DNA of 64,000 nucleotides from Pogona vitticeps (lineage: Eukaryota > Chordata > Lepidosauria > Squamata > Agamidae): positions 177,131,501-177,195,500 of the forward strand of contig NC_135787.1 of NCBI RefSeq assembly GCF_051106095.1, in the 5' to 3' direction. This document shows positions 13,257-25,560 of the stretch, piece after piece (the stretch's first letter is position 1; every line of letters begins with the position of its first letter). The notes beneath the pieces are model-generated. The model worked only from the letters and a program-made list of their open reading frames with translations. It was not told the DNA's origin and ran no database searches. The position numbers and the translations under genes are program-made.

Positions 13257-14473
13257 ATTTAAGGATATTCTCATACAAGCAACTAGTTGCAGTATCTACT
13301 CAACAACCCGTTGGAGTTAGTGTAGCAAGCGGGGGTGGGGGTGGGGTTTCTCTACATCTCATTTTCTGTATGCTGATTATTCTTTTCCATTTGTAAATGT
13401 TCTGCTTTTCCCTGTGAATAAGTAAGCCTTGTTTTCAATATTGAATAAATCCTGTAGCATGATTTTAGAAATTCCCTTTTCATTGATCTTCACCACCATG
13501 TCCTATTCTCAACCCTGTGCTTAGTTTTCTAAGGAGGAAAAGGTTATTCCTGACTCAGCTGGAATAGTGTCAGTGGAACCATCTGAACAGAACTTATAAT
13601 TATTATTAGTTTGAGGAGTCTTTAAAGTCATAAGACAATACATGTCACAGTCTGTCTAAATTATTTAAAATCTGAGGTTTCAGTGCAAATAAATTAATCC
13701 ATTCTGTTTATATCCTGTATTATATTTAGAAAATATCCGCCAGGATCTAGCACCCTATTTGAAAACAGTGGATCGAGCTGAGGCATCCAGCGCAGCATCT
13801 TCTCCGTTGAGAATCAGTTTCAACCTATGACATCTGCAGAGACGGACAATGTATTTTATCATTGCCAAGCCACCTCCTCCTCCCTTGACCCTTGCCCAGT
13901 CTGGCTAATCAAAACAGCCAAGCCAGTAACAATCAAATGGGCTACTGCAATAATAAATGGGTCTCTTTGGGAGGGCAAGCTTTCTCTTGCCCTCAAGAAG
14001 AAACTCATTAGGCCCATTAGGAAGAAACCAAGCTTGGCGGCAGACAATATTGGCAATTATAGGTCCATTGCCAATGTTTCCTTCCTTAGCAAGGTAGTTG
14101 AGAGGGTGGTGGCTGATCAGCTTCAGGCTCTCTTGGATGAAACCAATGCTCTGGATATATTGCAGTTGGGCTTCAGGCCACACCATGGCATGGAAACGGC
14201 ATTGGTCGCCCTGCTTGATGACCTATTGAGGGAGGCCGACAGGGGCAAAATGTCCTTGTTGGTCCTCCTCGATATCTCAGCCACCTTTGATACTGTCAAC
14301 CACAGTATTCTCCTGGGGAAGCTCTTCAAGTTGGGGAATCAGTGGCTTTACTCTTGCTTGGCTCCAGTCCTTCGTGTAGAGTCCTCTTCAGAGAGTTTAA
14401 GCTTTGGGAGAATGTATCACCCTCTATTGTGGGGTACCGCAGGGTTCGATCATCTCTCCAATGCTGTTTAATA

Positions 14474-14960
14474 CAGTGGTGCCCCGTATAGCGAGGTTAA
14501 TCCGTTCCGGAGTAACCTTCGCTATACGAAAACATCGCTGTGCGGGCAAGGAAAGCCTATTGGAACGCATTAAACTTAGTTTAATGCATTCCAATAAGCG
14601 TTCAAACTTACCCCTCCAGCGATGTTTTCGCGTCCGGCGGCCATTTTGGAGCCGCCGATCAGCTGATCGGCGGCTCCAAAATGGCCACGGATGACCCGAA
14701 ATGCCCCCCCCGCAGCGTTTTCGCGACCTCCGTAAGCAAGGGGAGGGCGCGAAAATACTGATGGGGGCCATTTCGGGTCATCCGGCGGCCATTTTGCAGC
14801 CGTCGATCAGCTGTTTGGCGGCTCCAAAATGGCCGCCGGACGCCCCAATCGTCGCAAAGTGAGTGCGGCGATTGGGGCAGATCCGTATAGCGATCCCAAA
14901 AAAGGGATCGCTATACGGATTCTTCGTTAAACGGTGCGCTCGTTAAGCGAGGCACCACTG
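14474..14960. mobile_element. Tigger-like MITE inserted in an L2
   Basis: Ends are CAGTGGTGCCCCGTATAGCG and CGTTAAGCGAGGCACCACTG, flanked by TA on both sides, as expected for Tc/mariner-type insertion. The L2 reading continues across the insertion site. The interior is GC-rich, with large inverted repeats around GATCAGCTGATC and repeated GGCGGCCATTTTG motifs. No transposase. Confidence 0.82.
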
Positions 14961-15702
14961 TATCTATATTGGGGTTCATCTTGACCATGGAGACCTAGGT
15001 AGCATCCGTGATTCAGTCCACCCATTTATATCTTCGGCGGATCACCTAGCCCTATCTGACATGGGGCTCCTCACCATACTTGTCCATGCGCTCATAGTCT
15101 CAAGAATAGACTACTATAATGCTCTCTACGTGGGGCTTCCTTTGAGACTGGTGCAGAAGCTTCAAATGGTCCAGAATATGGTGGCCAGGCTGTTAACAGG
15201 GGTGAAAAGATTCCATCATATCTTCCCCCATCCTTATTCGCTTCTGCATCAATTTTAAGGTGCTGACTATTACATACAAAGCCCTAAACTGTTTTAGGGC
15301 CTCGATACTTGGCAGAGCGCTTTATTCCACTTAGTTCTGCCACCTGTTCTAACCAGGCTGGGCGGTTGAAGGCCCTCACTCTGAGAGAGGCCCAAAGCAA
15401 AAAAACTAAAAATTGGGGCTTCTCGGGAGTGAACCCTCATCTCTGGAACAAATTACCAACAGAAATCCACCTGGCTCCCTCACTGAAGCCTTCAAGAGCA
15501 AACTAAAGACCTGGCTCTACAAGCAGGCCTTCCCAAGAGAAATTACTTAGCTTTACATCTTCTTTTCCTTTTTTCCCCATCTTCAGCTCTTGTAGTAAAA
15601 TTTGGCCTCATTTTCAAAATGTATTTATGTTTTCATTTATTATATTTGTATCTTCAATTTTTGTATTTTGTGTAAACCACCCAGAGTACACACGTTCTAG
15701 AT

Positions 15703-15836
15703 CAGTGGTTCTTAACCTTTGTTACTTGTATGCTTTTGAACTGCAACTCCCAGAAACCCGTCAGGACAGCTGGTGGTGAAGGCTTCTGGGAGTTGCAGTC
15801 CAAAACTCCTGAGTAACCAAAGGTTAAGAACCAGTG
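15703..15836. mobile_element. 134-bp hAT MITE with perfect 8-bp target duplication
   Basis: Starts CAGTGGTTCTTAACCTTTG and ends CAAAGGTTAAGAACCAGTG; the interior carries the inverted pair ACTGCAACTCCCAGAA / TTCTGGGAGTTGCAGT. The 8-base direct repeat TTCTAGAT flanks it exactly (15695-15702 and 15837-15844). An 8-base duplication and CAG..CTG-type ends are the hAT signature. It splits the 3' UTR of the L2. Confidence 0.9.
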
Positions 15837-16345
15837 TTCTAGATGAGCGGTATATAAGCCTAATAAAATAAATACAATAAATAAATTACTGCCTCCTCAG
15901 AAATGAATCTGTAATTGCTCTAATGTATGTGGAGTTTACTGCTGCTTTCTCATTTCCCCTTTAGTATATTCAAAATGTGTACTTTGATCTACAAGTCTGC
16001 TAGCATTCTTCTTCCCAAACCATGTGTACATACTTATATATCCACATTTTGTATCCTTGCTATTACATGCAGACAACTCTGTCATACAATAGTGGATAAA
16101 TATCTAGCTATGAATAATCAATTAGATCATAAGTGCAATCTGCCCGGGGCCAGGAGCAGTTGTTGAGTTTCTGTGCATGCAAGCGGTCCTTGAATGACTT
16201 TTAATGCTAGATTTAATCATTAGAAAACTCTTCCCAGCTATGAAAGCAGTTCCATGGTGGAACTACAGTGCAAGAAATAGAGCTGTTTTTGATGAATACA
16301 TAGAATTTCATATTGTATGTGACTGCTGATTTGCAAGCCAAATTG

Positions 16346-16455
16346 TTAGTCCCAACTACACTAAACCCAGCGAATCAATGGGAAATTTGTAAATCAACAC
16401 TTGTGTAAGTTTCTTTGATTCAAATAACAGTTGTTAGTTAGGAGTAGCCTATAGA
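16346..16455. mobile_element. Diverged internal fragment of MITE family A
   Basis: GAATCAATGGGAAATTTGTA and GTTTCTTTGATTCAAAT resemble the interior of the copies at 12467 and 37560. The ends are not recognisable. Confidence 0.35.
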
Positions 16456-17256
16456 TTTAGGTTGAAAGATTAGCCTAAGTGTAACGGTCTAAAGGGTAAA
16501 ATAGTTCCAAGGGTAAAAAACATTCTATAAAAAATTAAGGCTGCAGTTTTTAGCTTTTCAGACAGAGTTTTCAACAAGAATTATGAGTGAGGGCAAAACC
16601 ATGCAGTAATTATGACCCTATTGTTTACCCCAATCTGAACCGCCTCTGCGCAATATTTTTGAAGCTGTGATAGAAGACTGGATTACATAAAGGAAGACGA
16701 ATAATTTTTTGAAGTTTGAAATTTCTCAAAAATTAATACAGAATTTAGGAGTACTTTAATACTGTACAGTGTTTTCATGAATGAAACTACAGATACTTTT
16801 AAACCTCACTCACTGTATTTGTTCCATGTATGGCTGTTCATCATTTGTAAGTTCAGCATGAAAGAGATGCAATAGATGGGCATTCAGCTTAAGTTCAGTC
16901 GATGCCATCCTCATTGCCTGAGCAGTAAAGCATCTGTATGGGCATGGTGCTTGTGTAATATAAGCACACCAAGAAGACAAGAGAAAGAGGAAAGGATTGG
17001 GAAAAGAGCTGGTGGATGCATGAACCTTGGTTCATCATGTCATTTGGAGCAAAGCAAGAAATATAGTGTTAAGATGATTCTGTAGGTGCTGGATATATGA
17101 TGTTCCATCCCCATCTAGAAAAAAAAGAGTATACTGTATATGACCTTGATATCCAGACTTTACCTGAATTCTGGACTAATTTACCTAGTTTCTCCTCATG
17201 CCCATTTCTACAATCACTTGGCCCAGAAATAGTTCTCCTTCTTTCCAATCCTTATA

Positions 17257-17669
17257 CAGTGGTGCCTCGCTTAACGATGATAATCCGTTCCAGGAAAATC
17301 GCTGTTAAATGAAAACATCGTAGAACGAAATAAAAAACCCCACTGAAACACACTGAAACCCGTTCAATACATTCCAATGGGGTAAAAAATCACCGTCCAG
17401 CGAAGATCCTCCATATGGTGGCCATTTTTGCTGCCTGCATAGTGAAGAATCCGTCCCTAAACACAGCGGGGAGCAATTTTAAGCAACCGGCGGCCATTTT
17501 GAAAACCCGACGATCAGCTGTTTTGATCGTTGTAATGCGAAGAATCAGTTCCCGAAGCAGGGAACCGATCTTCGCAAAGTGAAAAAAACCCAATTAGACC
17601 ATTGTCGTAGAAGATCATCATACAGAGATTTCATTGTAATGCGGGGCAATCGTTAAGCGAGGCACCACT
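17257..17669. mobile_element. Tigger-like MITE
   Basis: Starts TA then CAGTGGTGCCTCGCTTAACG and ends CGTTAAGCGAGGCACCACT, then TA after loss of the last base. The interior has GGCGGCCATTTTG and CGATCAGCTGTTTTGATCG, like the copy at 14474. It lies in unique intron sequence. Confidence 0.8.
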
Positions 17670-18140
17670 TATGCTCCTCTCATGTGACAACACAGTGTGC
17701 ATCCCCTGGACTCAGGATTTGGTTCTGGAAACTGAGGAAGTCAGATGCAACTGATCTGGCAGCCCAGAATACTGAACTTAAGTGATCAAAACTTAAATAA
17801 TATGAATGTGTTGGTATATATGCAATAAAGCTAATAAAAAAGAGTGGCACAGGCTTGAGGGTAGCAACAGAATATCGGTTAATCACTGCAAATACAAATT
17901 TTATTATGCATTCAAAAACAAAGACCACACTTGGAAACCTCTCTTATAAAAATCTTTGAGTTTGATTTCTGCTGTTGTAGTAACTCTTTTTATTTTAAAT
18001 GATTTCTTGCTGGTGTTGGTAATATCAAATGTTTTACTATTGCAAATTTTAACAATTACTAGATACTCATTTGCCTTTTACTATAAGAATTGCCTACCAG
18101 TGCCATATTAAGGCATTTATTTTTAAACAGGCTGTTTAAC

Positions 18141-18237
18141 TAGAGATGGGGATATTTGTATACAAATATCCCAGCACAGGTGGCGTTAACAAGGGTCCAG
18201 CCCCATGGGACCAGATGCTCCACTCACTGATCTGATG
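18141..18237. mobile_element. Terminal fragment of the snapback hAT-like family
   Basis: TAGAGATGGGGATATTTG, followed by ACAAGGGTCCAGCCCC, matches the left end of the element at 36699-37550. It is cut off by, or lies against, the Bov-B copy that follows. Confidence 0.55.
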
Positions 18238-19812
18238 CAGAGGAATTATACCAGAAATATCTGGATGTCCCAGACAACCCAGATAGTGTGGTTGCTGACC
18301 TTGAGCCAGACATCCTGGAAAGTGAAGTCAAGTGGGCCTTAGAAAGTATGGCTAACAACAAGGCCAGTGGAGGTGATGGCATTCCAGTTGAACTATTTAA
18401 AATCTTAAAATATGACACTGTTACGGTGCTACCCTCAATATGCCAACAAGTATGGAAAACTCAGCAGTGGCCAGAGGATTGGAAAAGATCAGTCTACATC
18501 CCAATCCCAAAGAAGGGCAGTGCCAAAGAATGCTCCAACTACCGTACAATTGCACTCATTTCACACGCTAGCAGGGATATCCTCAAAAATCCTATAAGAC
18601 AGACTTCAGCAGTATGTGGACAGAGAACTCCCAGAAGTACAAGCTGGATTTCGAAGGGGCAGAGGAACTAGAGACCAAATTGCTAACATGTGCTGGATTA
18701 TGGAGAAAGCCAGAGGGTTCCAGAAAAAGATCTACTTCTGCTTCATTGAGTACACAAAAGCCTTCGACTGCGTGGAACACAACAAACTATAGCAAGTTCT
18801 TAAAGCCTGACCACCTTACCTATCTCCTGAGAAATCTCTATGTGAGACAGAAAGCAACAGTTAGAACTAGACATGGAACAACTGATTGGTTCAAAATTGG
18901 GAAAGGAGTACAACAAGGCTGTATATTGTCTCCCTGCTTTTCCAACTTATATGCGGAATACATCATGGGGAAGGCTGGACTGGAGGAATCCCAAGCCAGA
19001 ATTAAGATTGCCAGAAGAAATATCAACAACCTCAGATATGCAGAGGATACCACTCTGATGGCAGAAAGTGAGGAGGAATTAAAGAACCTCGTAATGAGAG
19101 TGAAAGGGGAGAGCGCCAAAAATGGTCTGAAGCTCAACATCAAAAAACCAAGACTATGGCCATTGGTCCCATACCTCCTGGCAAACAGAAAGGGAAGATA
19201 CGAGGGCAGTGACAGATTTTACCTTCTTGATCTCTATGATCACTGCAGATGGTGACAGCAGCCATGAAATTAAAAGAAGCCTGCTTCTTGGGAGGAAAGC
19301 GATGACAAACCTAGACAGCATCTTAAAAAGCAGAGACATCACCTTGCCAACAAAGGTCCGCATAGTTAAAGCTATGGTTTTTCCAATAGGGATGTATGGA
19401 AGTGAGAGCTGGTGCATAAACAAGGCTGACCACCGAAGAATTGATGCTTTTGAATTGTGGTGCTGGAGGAGACTCTTGAGAGTTCCCTGGACTGCAAGGA
19501 GATCCAACCTATCCATTCTGAAGGAAATCAACCCTGAGTGCTCACTGGAAGGACAGATCCTGAAGCTGAGGCTCCAGTACTTTGGCCATCTCATGAGAAG
19601 AGAAGACTCCCTGGAAAAGACCCTGATGTTGGGAAAGCGTGAAGGCAAGAGAAGAAGGGGACAACAGAGGACGAGATGCTTGGACAGTGTCATCGAAACT
19701 ACCAACATGAATTTGACCCAACTCCGGAAGGCAGTGGAAGACAGGAGGGCCTGGGATGCTCTGGTCCATGGGGTCATGAAGAGTCAGACACGACTTAATG
19801 ACTAAACAACAA
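18238..19812 (+). mobile_element. Bov-B (RTE) LINE, reverse transcriptase and 3' end
   Basis: Translations in three shifting frames give Bov-B ORF2: ALESMANNKASGGDGIPVEL (18330-18395), NYRTIALISHAS, GVQQGCILSPCFSNLYAEYI (near 18900), then NNLRYAEDTTLMAESEEEL, where the usual YADDT reads YAEDT. The C-terminal part (19209-19805) is in one frame: GSESWCINKADHRRIDAFEL, LQYFGHLMRREDSLEKT and MKSQTRLND. The 3' end is GACACGACTTAATGACTAAA with a CAA-type tail. It lacks the endonuclease (5'-truncated) and has several frameshifts; not active. Confidence 0.9.
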
Positions 19813-20580
19813 AAAAGAACTTAAATCACTCTCTGGCGGTTTACAATAAAATCTAATTATGCAGGATATACATTGCAATTCAGCTCTGACAATCTGCAGC
19901 TTCCAGATCAGCCTTAGGGGCTGAACACTTAGTCCATTCTGAAATAATTTAACCATGTAGTTACCAAATGAAGGGGGCACCAATGTTGAAGGTATCCTTG
20001 TTTAGGAATACAGTAGTTGTAACATGCTTGTCTGGTATAGATTAAAAGAGCACTCCTAGCTGTCCAGAGATGCTGATCAATCTAGGGTTATCAACAGATT
20101 ATATACCTCTTCCTCCTGAGGGAACATGAGTCCACCTAGAACTGATAATTTACATTTCCTCATAAAGCAGGTCAAATTACTGTTCCCAGATTAGTGACTA
20201 TGGCCAAGTTGCTTGTATTCAAGACCAGTAGGTGCTGTATTGCATTCAGGCCACTGAAACACTGCAGTTTTCTTTGTCATGTGGAAGTACTGCATATACT
20301 GAATGGCTGTAATGGCTTTGATATTGCAAGACCACAAAGATCTCTTTTAGATAGAAAGAAGGGTGTTCTTCCACTACAGAATTCCAAATGGGGAAAAGGA
20401 AGTGTTCTTTGGGGGCTGCCCAAATGCATTCTGTTACAATTCTCTCTATTTTAGTTTTCATGGGATACATTACCTATTCAGAAAAGTGTTTCAAGAAGAA
20501 AAGAAAGATGGGCAAACTTGCAGTGCTGTGGGACACTCTTGTATAATATGACTTCTCAAATAAATTATTTTTTCAGAAAA

Positions 20581-20917
20581 GAAGACTGATAGCACTTTTC
20601 AAATACTTGAAAGGCTGTTATACAAAGGAGCGGCAAGATCTGTTCTCGATCATCCCAGAGTGCAGGATACACAACAATGGGCTTAAATTACAGGAAGCCA
20701 GATTTCAGTAGAATATTAGGAAAAACTTCCTAACTGTTAGAGCAGTATGACAATGGAACCAATTACCTTGAAAGATGGTGAGTGCTGCTGGAGGCATTCA
20801 AGAGAAATTTTGACAACCACTTGACAGATATCCTCTGTTGTCTATTCCTGCATTGAACACGGGGTTGGACTCGATGGCCTTATAGGCCCCTTCCAACTTA
20901 ATGGTTCTATGATTCTT
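20581..20917 (+). mobile_element. CR1 LINE 3' end
   Basis: Ends GGTTGGACTCGATGGCCTTA, TAGGCCCCTTCCAAC and GGTTCTATGATTCT, which is the characteristic CR1 3' terminus with its short ATTCT-type repeat. Upstream, GAAAAACTTCCTAACTGTTA is also typical CR1 3' sequence. 5'-truncated, no intact frame. Confidence 0.82.
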
Positions 20918-21831
20918 TGCAAGTTGTTATCAGTTCCTGAAGATCCTGCATTTCATCCAGTCTGCCATAAACCTACAAGTATTACTTATTACACATCACA
21001 ACCTTTAAAGCTGTAAGTTCAGCAAAACAGCAGCTGCCTGCTTACCTTCTAACTAATTGGCCCAATTCCTTGAAAACATACATTCAACATAATGATCCTA
21101 CACTTCTTCCCAGACAATGCTCTTAATCCAAGGCTGCAGGCATTATACAGTACTTGCCCTACTTACTGGTACCCAAATCCTTATTTAGGTCACTGATTGT
21201 AATTTTTCCTCTTCTACTGTACCTTATAGCACAAAATACCAGTTTATTTGTTTTAAATACAAACAGCTCAAACTAACACCAAACTACAACTGCTGTAGTG
21301 CACCTTCTAGCTTGGTGTGTGTTTGAGAAGCTCTTCACTTGCAAATGATGAAAGAGTGGAAGATAGGACTTACGTTATGCAAAGCAACATGGGCAATTCT
21401 GTCCTTTAATTTAATTTAAGTCTTCTTTCAAAATGATCACATTCCAAACAATTCTACTTTTCCTCAGAGTTTGTTATGCCAGAAGTTACTGGTTGTAAAT
21501 TTACGCTATGGCAACACCACAGTCCTAAGCATGCCTACTTCCATGGAATGAGGTATAGGTTTGCAGGACAGTCTCATCGCCTAATTAAAGTTCATACAAC
21601 ATATCAACTGTGATTTCTTTAATCAATTGATTGATTATAGTTGTATGTAGGCCCAACTAAATATCTGAAGAAAATCTAAACTAAAAATGAAATAAATGAA
21701 ATAAAGATGCTCATGGTTTCCACAAGCCCCCTCCTAGGAGATTATGAAAGTTGAAGAAATGTTTCTTTATTAATCAGTCTCCACTTTACCTCTCGGTATT
21801 AAAATATATATGTTTTCAATATCCTGCTGAA

Positions 21832-21833
21832 TA

Positions 21834-21906
<73 letters not shown>

Positions 21907-22004
21907 GAATAATAATATTAATATTCAATAATTATTATTATTGAACTTATATGTTCAATATAAGCCGCCTAGAGTGGTCCTCACACGACCAGATAGGCGG
22001 GATA

Positions 22005-22064
<60 letters not shown>

Positions 22065-22115
22065 ATGTTGCCCACACTACCCAAAGGTCTCTGGGCGGCT
22101 TACAACAATTATGGC
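21832..22115. repeat. ATT microsatellite followed by two tail-to-tail L2-type 3' ends
   Basis: An ATT tract runs from about 21832 to 21905. Then a plus-strand L2-type end (GCCGCCTAGAGTGGTC, CAGATAGGCGGGATATTAAA) with an AAAT tract to about 22066 meets a minus-strand end (CCCAAAGGTCTCTGGGCGGC). The two ends face each other across the simple repeat. Confidence 0.65.
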
Positions 22116-22604
22116 TAATTTTAATCAATAAAAATGTTAATTGAGTAATTTGATTAATAAACAATATTAATTGTCAAGTGTTTCCCCAAAACATATTAAA
22201 AATTGTAGCATTGTGTAAATATTAAGAATTACCTGTGACATAGACACACAAAACTACAATTCCCAGAGTTCCTCAGAGAAGCAATGGCAGTTAAGACTGA
22301 AGTGCAGTCCTGACCTCAGAACACAATTCCCGGCTATACTACTGCCAGGTACCATTGATACAATCTCTGTGAAATATGCTGGCCTTTAATCTTTTCAAAA
22401 TAAAAACTACATACAGCTGGTAGTTTCTTCATAGCATTTTATTAACAGTGCATCAAGCTTCATGAAATCAAGTGCTGATAGTAGACCCTGATTACTTGGT
22501 AGTTGCCACTGAATAAGAACATTACTGAATCCTTCCTAAGTCACCTGTCTCATGTCCAAAGTATGGCAGCCATTTCTAGGGCAAATCTGCCCAGTGATTC
22601 CTCT

Positions 22605-23055
22605 AGATTAGTGGTCACCAAACTTGTCAGCATGCCTCCTTTTTTATTTCTCATGACAGCTTCATGCTTTTCTAGATTTCCTGTTATCATCGTTTCGCCA
22701 CTTTTAAAAAAAAAGTTGGATTTGTAATTTAAATGTTAAATTAAAGACAGTAACTTAGTACAAAAACTTAATAAAAATGAGCACAAATGGTTTATGTTAT
22801 CACAATAAAGTAATAAAAATGTAGAAATAGCAGGAATAATATTAATTTGTTCTTTAAAAATAGCATTTGTTCCTTAAGAATTTGTTCCTTGGGAAATAGC
22901 AGAAACAAAATTAATCTGAAAATTTAAAAAGCATTTACATTGACTTTTTAAAAAATTATAAACATCTCATAATCTTGTGCCCCCTGAAATTTCTTAAAAC
23001 CCTCCCCAGCAGGGGAACAAGCATTCTAGTGTTCTTGGTGTTCCCCACACTGTTC
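22605..23055. mobile_element. hAT (Charlie-like) DNA transposon fragment
   Basis: Left end TTAGTGGTCACCAAACTTGT resembles hAT Charlie ends. The right part has GTGCCCCCTGAAATTTCTTA and ends near GTTCCCCACACTG. The interior is AT-rich non-coding sequence. A target duplication was not found. Confidence 0.45.
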
Positions 23056-24388
23056 TTCAATCCTTTCACAGTGGCTAAACCATCTTAGATTCATCCTTCA
23101 AGTCATCATAAGTCTTCCCTGGATCTAATCTGCCATCATTTTTGCTACAATGGCCCAAGAAATGAAAGGTACATTTATGTTCCTTTAACTGCTTGGATGT
23201 GTATTTTCTTCAATGTATAGCAGTTTCTCAATGGTCTCAAGTACTGAGATTCAGAAAGTTCGAGGCACAAGGCCACATCAAACTTGGATTGATGAAGCAA
23301 TGTCTATTGTTCAGGAAATAATGTAAATATTTCTCTTAGCAAAATGCTCTTCAGAAAGCGTATATTTTCTATGGAGATTTCTGTCACATTTTGGAGAAAT
23401 ATGTATACTGTATTTGGGAGTGCCACTGTATGTATTTAGAATTACATTTGTATAAATGTTCACCCTTTAGACTTCTATTATTATTTAAGTGTGAATTGTC
23501 ATGTCTAAACTCAAACAAACATGGACATGCTTTAGAACTTGGGTGGTTAATAGACTAAGATACCCTACCTACATGCCTATTGACAGCCTAGTATACCCCT
23601 CCCCCCAAATAATACTAATAGAAAGAAATATACTTTAATGACTTGCAAATGATTAAGTACAATTTTTAACAATACATGATCTTATACATCAAGGAACACT
23701 CTGGCAATGTCAGGCTCACTTGGTTGACATAGATCATATATCCATATTGGTTCAGGAAGATTTGGATGGAAAGATGGTGGATGCCACAAACAGGTTAAAC
23801 TAAAACAAGCATATTGATAGCACAATGTCTTTAACATATCCTCTTCATTCAAATGCATACTATTATAAAAAAGTATATAGTTTAAGTGTCCCTAATGTCT
23901 CCTTTTAAATACCCATTTCCAAATAACAGGTAAACCATCCTGTTACAATTGCTATTACAAAAATCTCCACTGTTTGCAATACGTTTCTGAAAGGCAGAGG
24001 ATCTTCTTATAAACAGCTGTGTGTTGCTGCAATTTAATCAGCAGGTTTAAAATATCACATCCATAATCCTTTTTTAAAGCATCTAATAGGGTTAGTGTTG
24101 ATCCTTGAGTCCAGTGATAAATCACACCTCACCGTTTCAATCTTATGCATCCTTTGCTCCAGAATAACTATATTTGGCCTACACACATATTGTTTGGTCA
24201 CCAAAATTATTGTTCCCTACCTAATACTGTGATTTTGAGAATATAGCTAAGCAGAGGAGGTTTTAGGGCGTTTTCCTTTCCTTTCCTTTTCAATGTAGAG
24301 GGCAAGTCCTGTGTGGTAAGGATAAAAGAGAGGGGAGAATAACATGGAGAGGGTGCTGGATGACAGTAAATCTTCAAAGCTAACTCAC

Positions 24389-24601
24389 CTCTCTCAGCTG
24401 TTCCAGCTCTTGCTTAAGGACATCATATTCAGATTCTAGCTCATCGTACTGCTGCTTGAGGGTGAGTTTTTCTTCCAGAACCACCAGCCCATATTCAGCA
24501 GCCTGGATCTTTTCATGGGTGGTTTCTGTGAGCTCTTTGGTAAGCCTCTCGATTTCAGTCTTATAATGATCCACCGTCTCCAAGACCTCTTCCGCAGCCA
24601 T
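24389..24601 (-). CDS. BICD1: BICD1 exon 1 (N-terminus of Bicaudal D homolog 1)
   Basis: Codes for the first 71 residues, starting MAAEEVLETVDHYKTEIERL and continuing through KIQAAEYGLVVLEEKLTLKQ to the end of the exon, ELEQLRE. From memory this is nearly identical to vertebrate BICD1 and clearly closer to it than to BICD2, whose N-terminus differs. BICD1 is a coiled-coil cargo adaptor that links dynein-dynactin to Rab6 vesicles; this N-terminal part begins the first coiled coil, which contacts dynein-dynactin, and the heptad pattern is visible throughout. The start has a strong context (G at -3, G at +4). The exon ends ...GAGAGAG and is followed at once by GTGAGT, a strong donor in phase 0. 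The next exon (expected to resume AFGQ) is outside the window. No damage seen; this is a live host exon. Confidence 0.95.
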
Positions 24602-25560
24602 AGCCTTGGAAGATGGGGGGTGGGGGTGGGGAGTGGCAGAAGGAAGGAAGGAGAAAGAGATGGAAAGAAGGTGGATAGAGGGGAGGAAAGGATGGATGGA
24701 TGGATGGACGCAGGCACAGGTGGATGGCAGTTCTCCCTGGGATGCTCCTGAGAAGCAGACAGCTACATCGGCTTAAGGCCAGGGGAGAGGACGTGATGCA
24801 TCATTAAGATGTCGAGAGGAAGGGAAGGAGTTCAGAGCCCCCCCAAGGTTGATGCACCATTTGTCCTTCGGCTGCTCCGCTTCTTACTAGCTCAACCCGG
24901 CATAGCTGTCGCTGCGGAAAGAGGACGACGCCAGGGGAGACAAGGGGTCGGTGTCTCTCTCTTCCCCCCCTCCTTCCCTCTGTTAAAGTCTCTCCCTCTT
25001 TTTCCGCTTATTCAGAGGCACTGGTCCGCCATGTCTCCAGGGCAGCTTCACTGCAGTCTCTCAACTCTCCACCTGCTCCCCCTCTTCCCGGCTGCCGCCG
25101 TCGCTGCTGCTGCTGGGGCGGGGGGGGGGAGAGAATAAGTAAATAAATAAATAAGCAGACTTGGCTGTATAGGATGCCGTCTGTAGCTCCTGGCCCTTAG
25201 GAAATGAATGAGGAAGAGGAGGAGGGAGGGACGGATAGAGAGAAAGAGGGATGGGGGCGAGCGTTACCATAGCAGAGCAGCCAGCGAAGCGACCGACCGA
25301 CACCTCCTCAGGCGGCCTGCCTCGCCGGCCTCTCCTCCCTCCACTCCCCACCTCCCACCAGCAACCGCCGCTCCCTGCCCTCCCTTCCCAGGGGCTGGAA
25401 GAAGGACAGATGGAGCCGGGAGAGCGCCGCCTCCGCCTCTTTTCTCCTCACAGCGTCGCTCTTCCCGCGCTCTTCCCGGACGGGAGCGAGGACGGGCGGG
25501 CGCTCCTTTCTTTCACAGTTTGCCAACTGAAGCTTCCAGGGCTGGTCCCGAATGGGGTGT
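24602..25560 (-). promoter_or_regulatory. BICD1: CpG-rich promoter and 5' UTR region of BICD1
   Basis: Directly upstream of the BICD1 start codon the sequence changes from AT-rich to GC-rich, with dense CpG from about 24880 to 25545 (for example GGCGGCCTGCCTCGCCGG near 25310). It holds poly-purine/pyrimidine runs, a G-run with an AAAT repeat near 25120-25155, and GGGCGG boxes (Sp1-like). No TATA box is obvious, so a CpG-island promoter with scattered start sites is likely. The transcription start and the exact 5' UTR cannot be placed. Open frames here are overlapping and GC-driven and are not called. Confidence 0.75.

Larger units (their letters stand above)
13729..15890 (+). mobile_element. 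L2-type LINE (ORF2 part and 3' UTR) with two nested DNA elements
   Basis: The translation of 13827-14400 gives an L2 reverse transcriptase: PSLAADNIGNYRSIANVSFL, then LGFRPHHGMETALVALLDDL and LLVLLDISATFDTVNH, where the last holds the first catalytic Asp region. PQGSIISPMLFN follows near 14440. After the insertion at 14474-14960 the line resumes (IVSRIDYYNALYVGLPL, then NPHLWNKLPTEIHLAPS). The 3' UTR ends TGTAAACCACCCAGAGTA, is split by a 134-bp hAT element, and resumes GAGCGGTATATAAGCC with an AATA-rich tail. The YADD region is missing, and there are frameshifts; 5'-truncated and inactive. Confidence 0.82.
1..24388 (-). other. BICD1: BICD1 intron 1, 5' part (host intron)
   Basis: The GT of the exon 1 donor is at 24388-24387 on the minus strand, so everything at lower coordinates is intron 1, running off the window. 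The stretches 643-3690, 4270-4960, 6230-8750, 9900-10680, 10850-12460, 15900-17250 (apart from a small MITE piece), 19820-20570, 20930-21820 and 23060-24380 look like unique AT-rich intron; I see no exon with good splice sites in them. The recognisable content is transposable elements, listed separately. Confidence 0.85.

Noticed and set aside
14424-14771. Open frames on both strands with repeated Arg-rich peptides
   Set aside because: They arise from inverted repeats inside a Tigger-like MITE.
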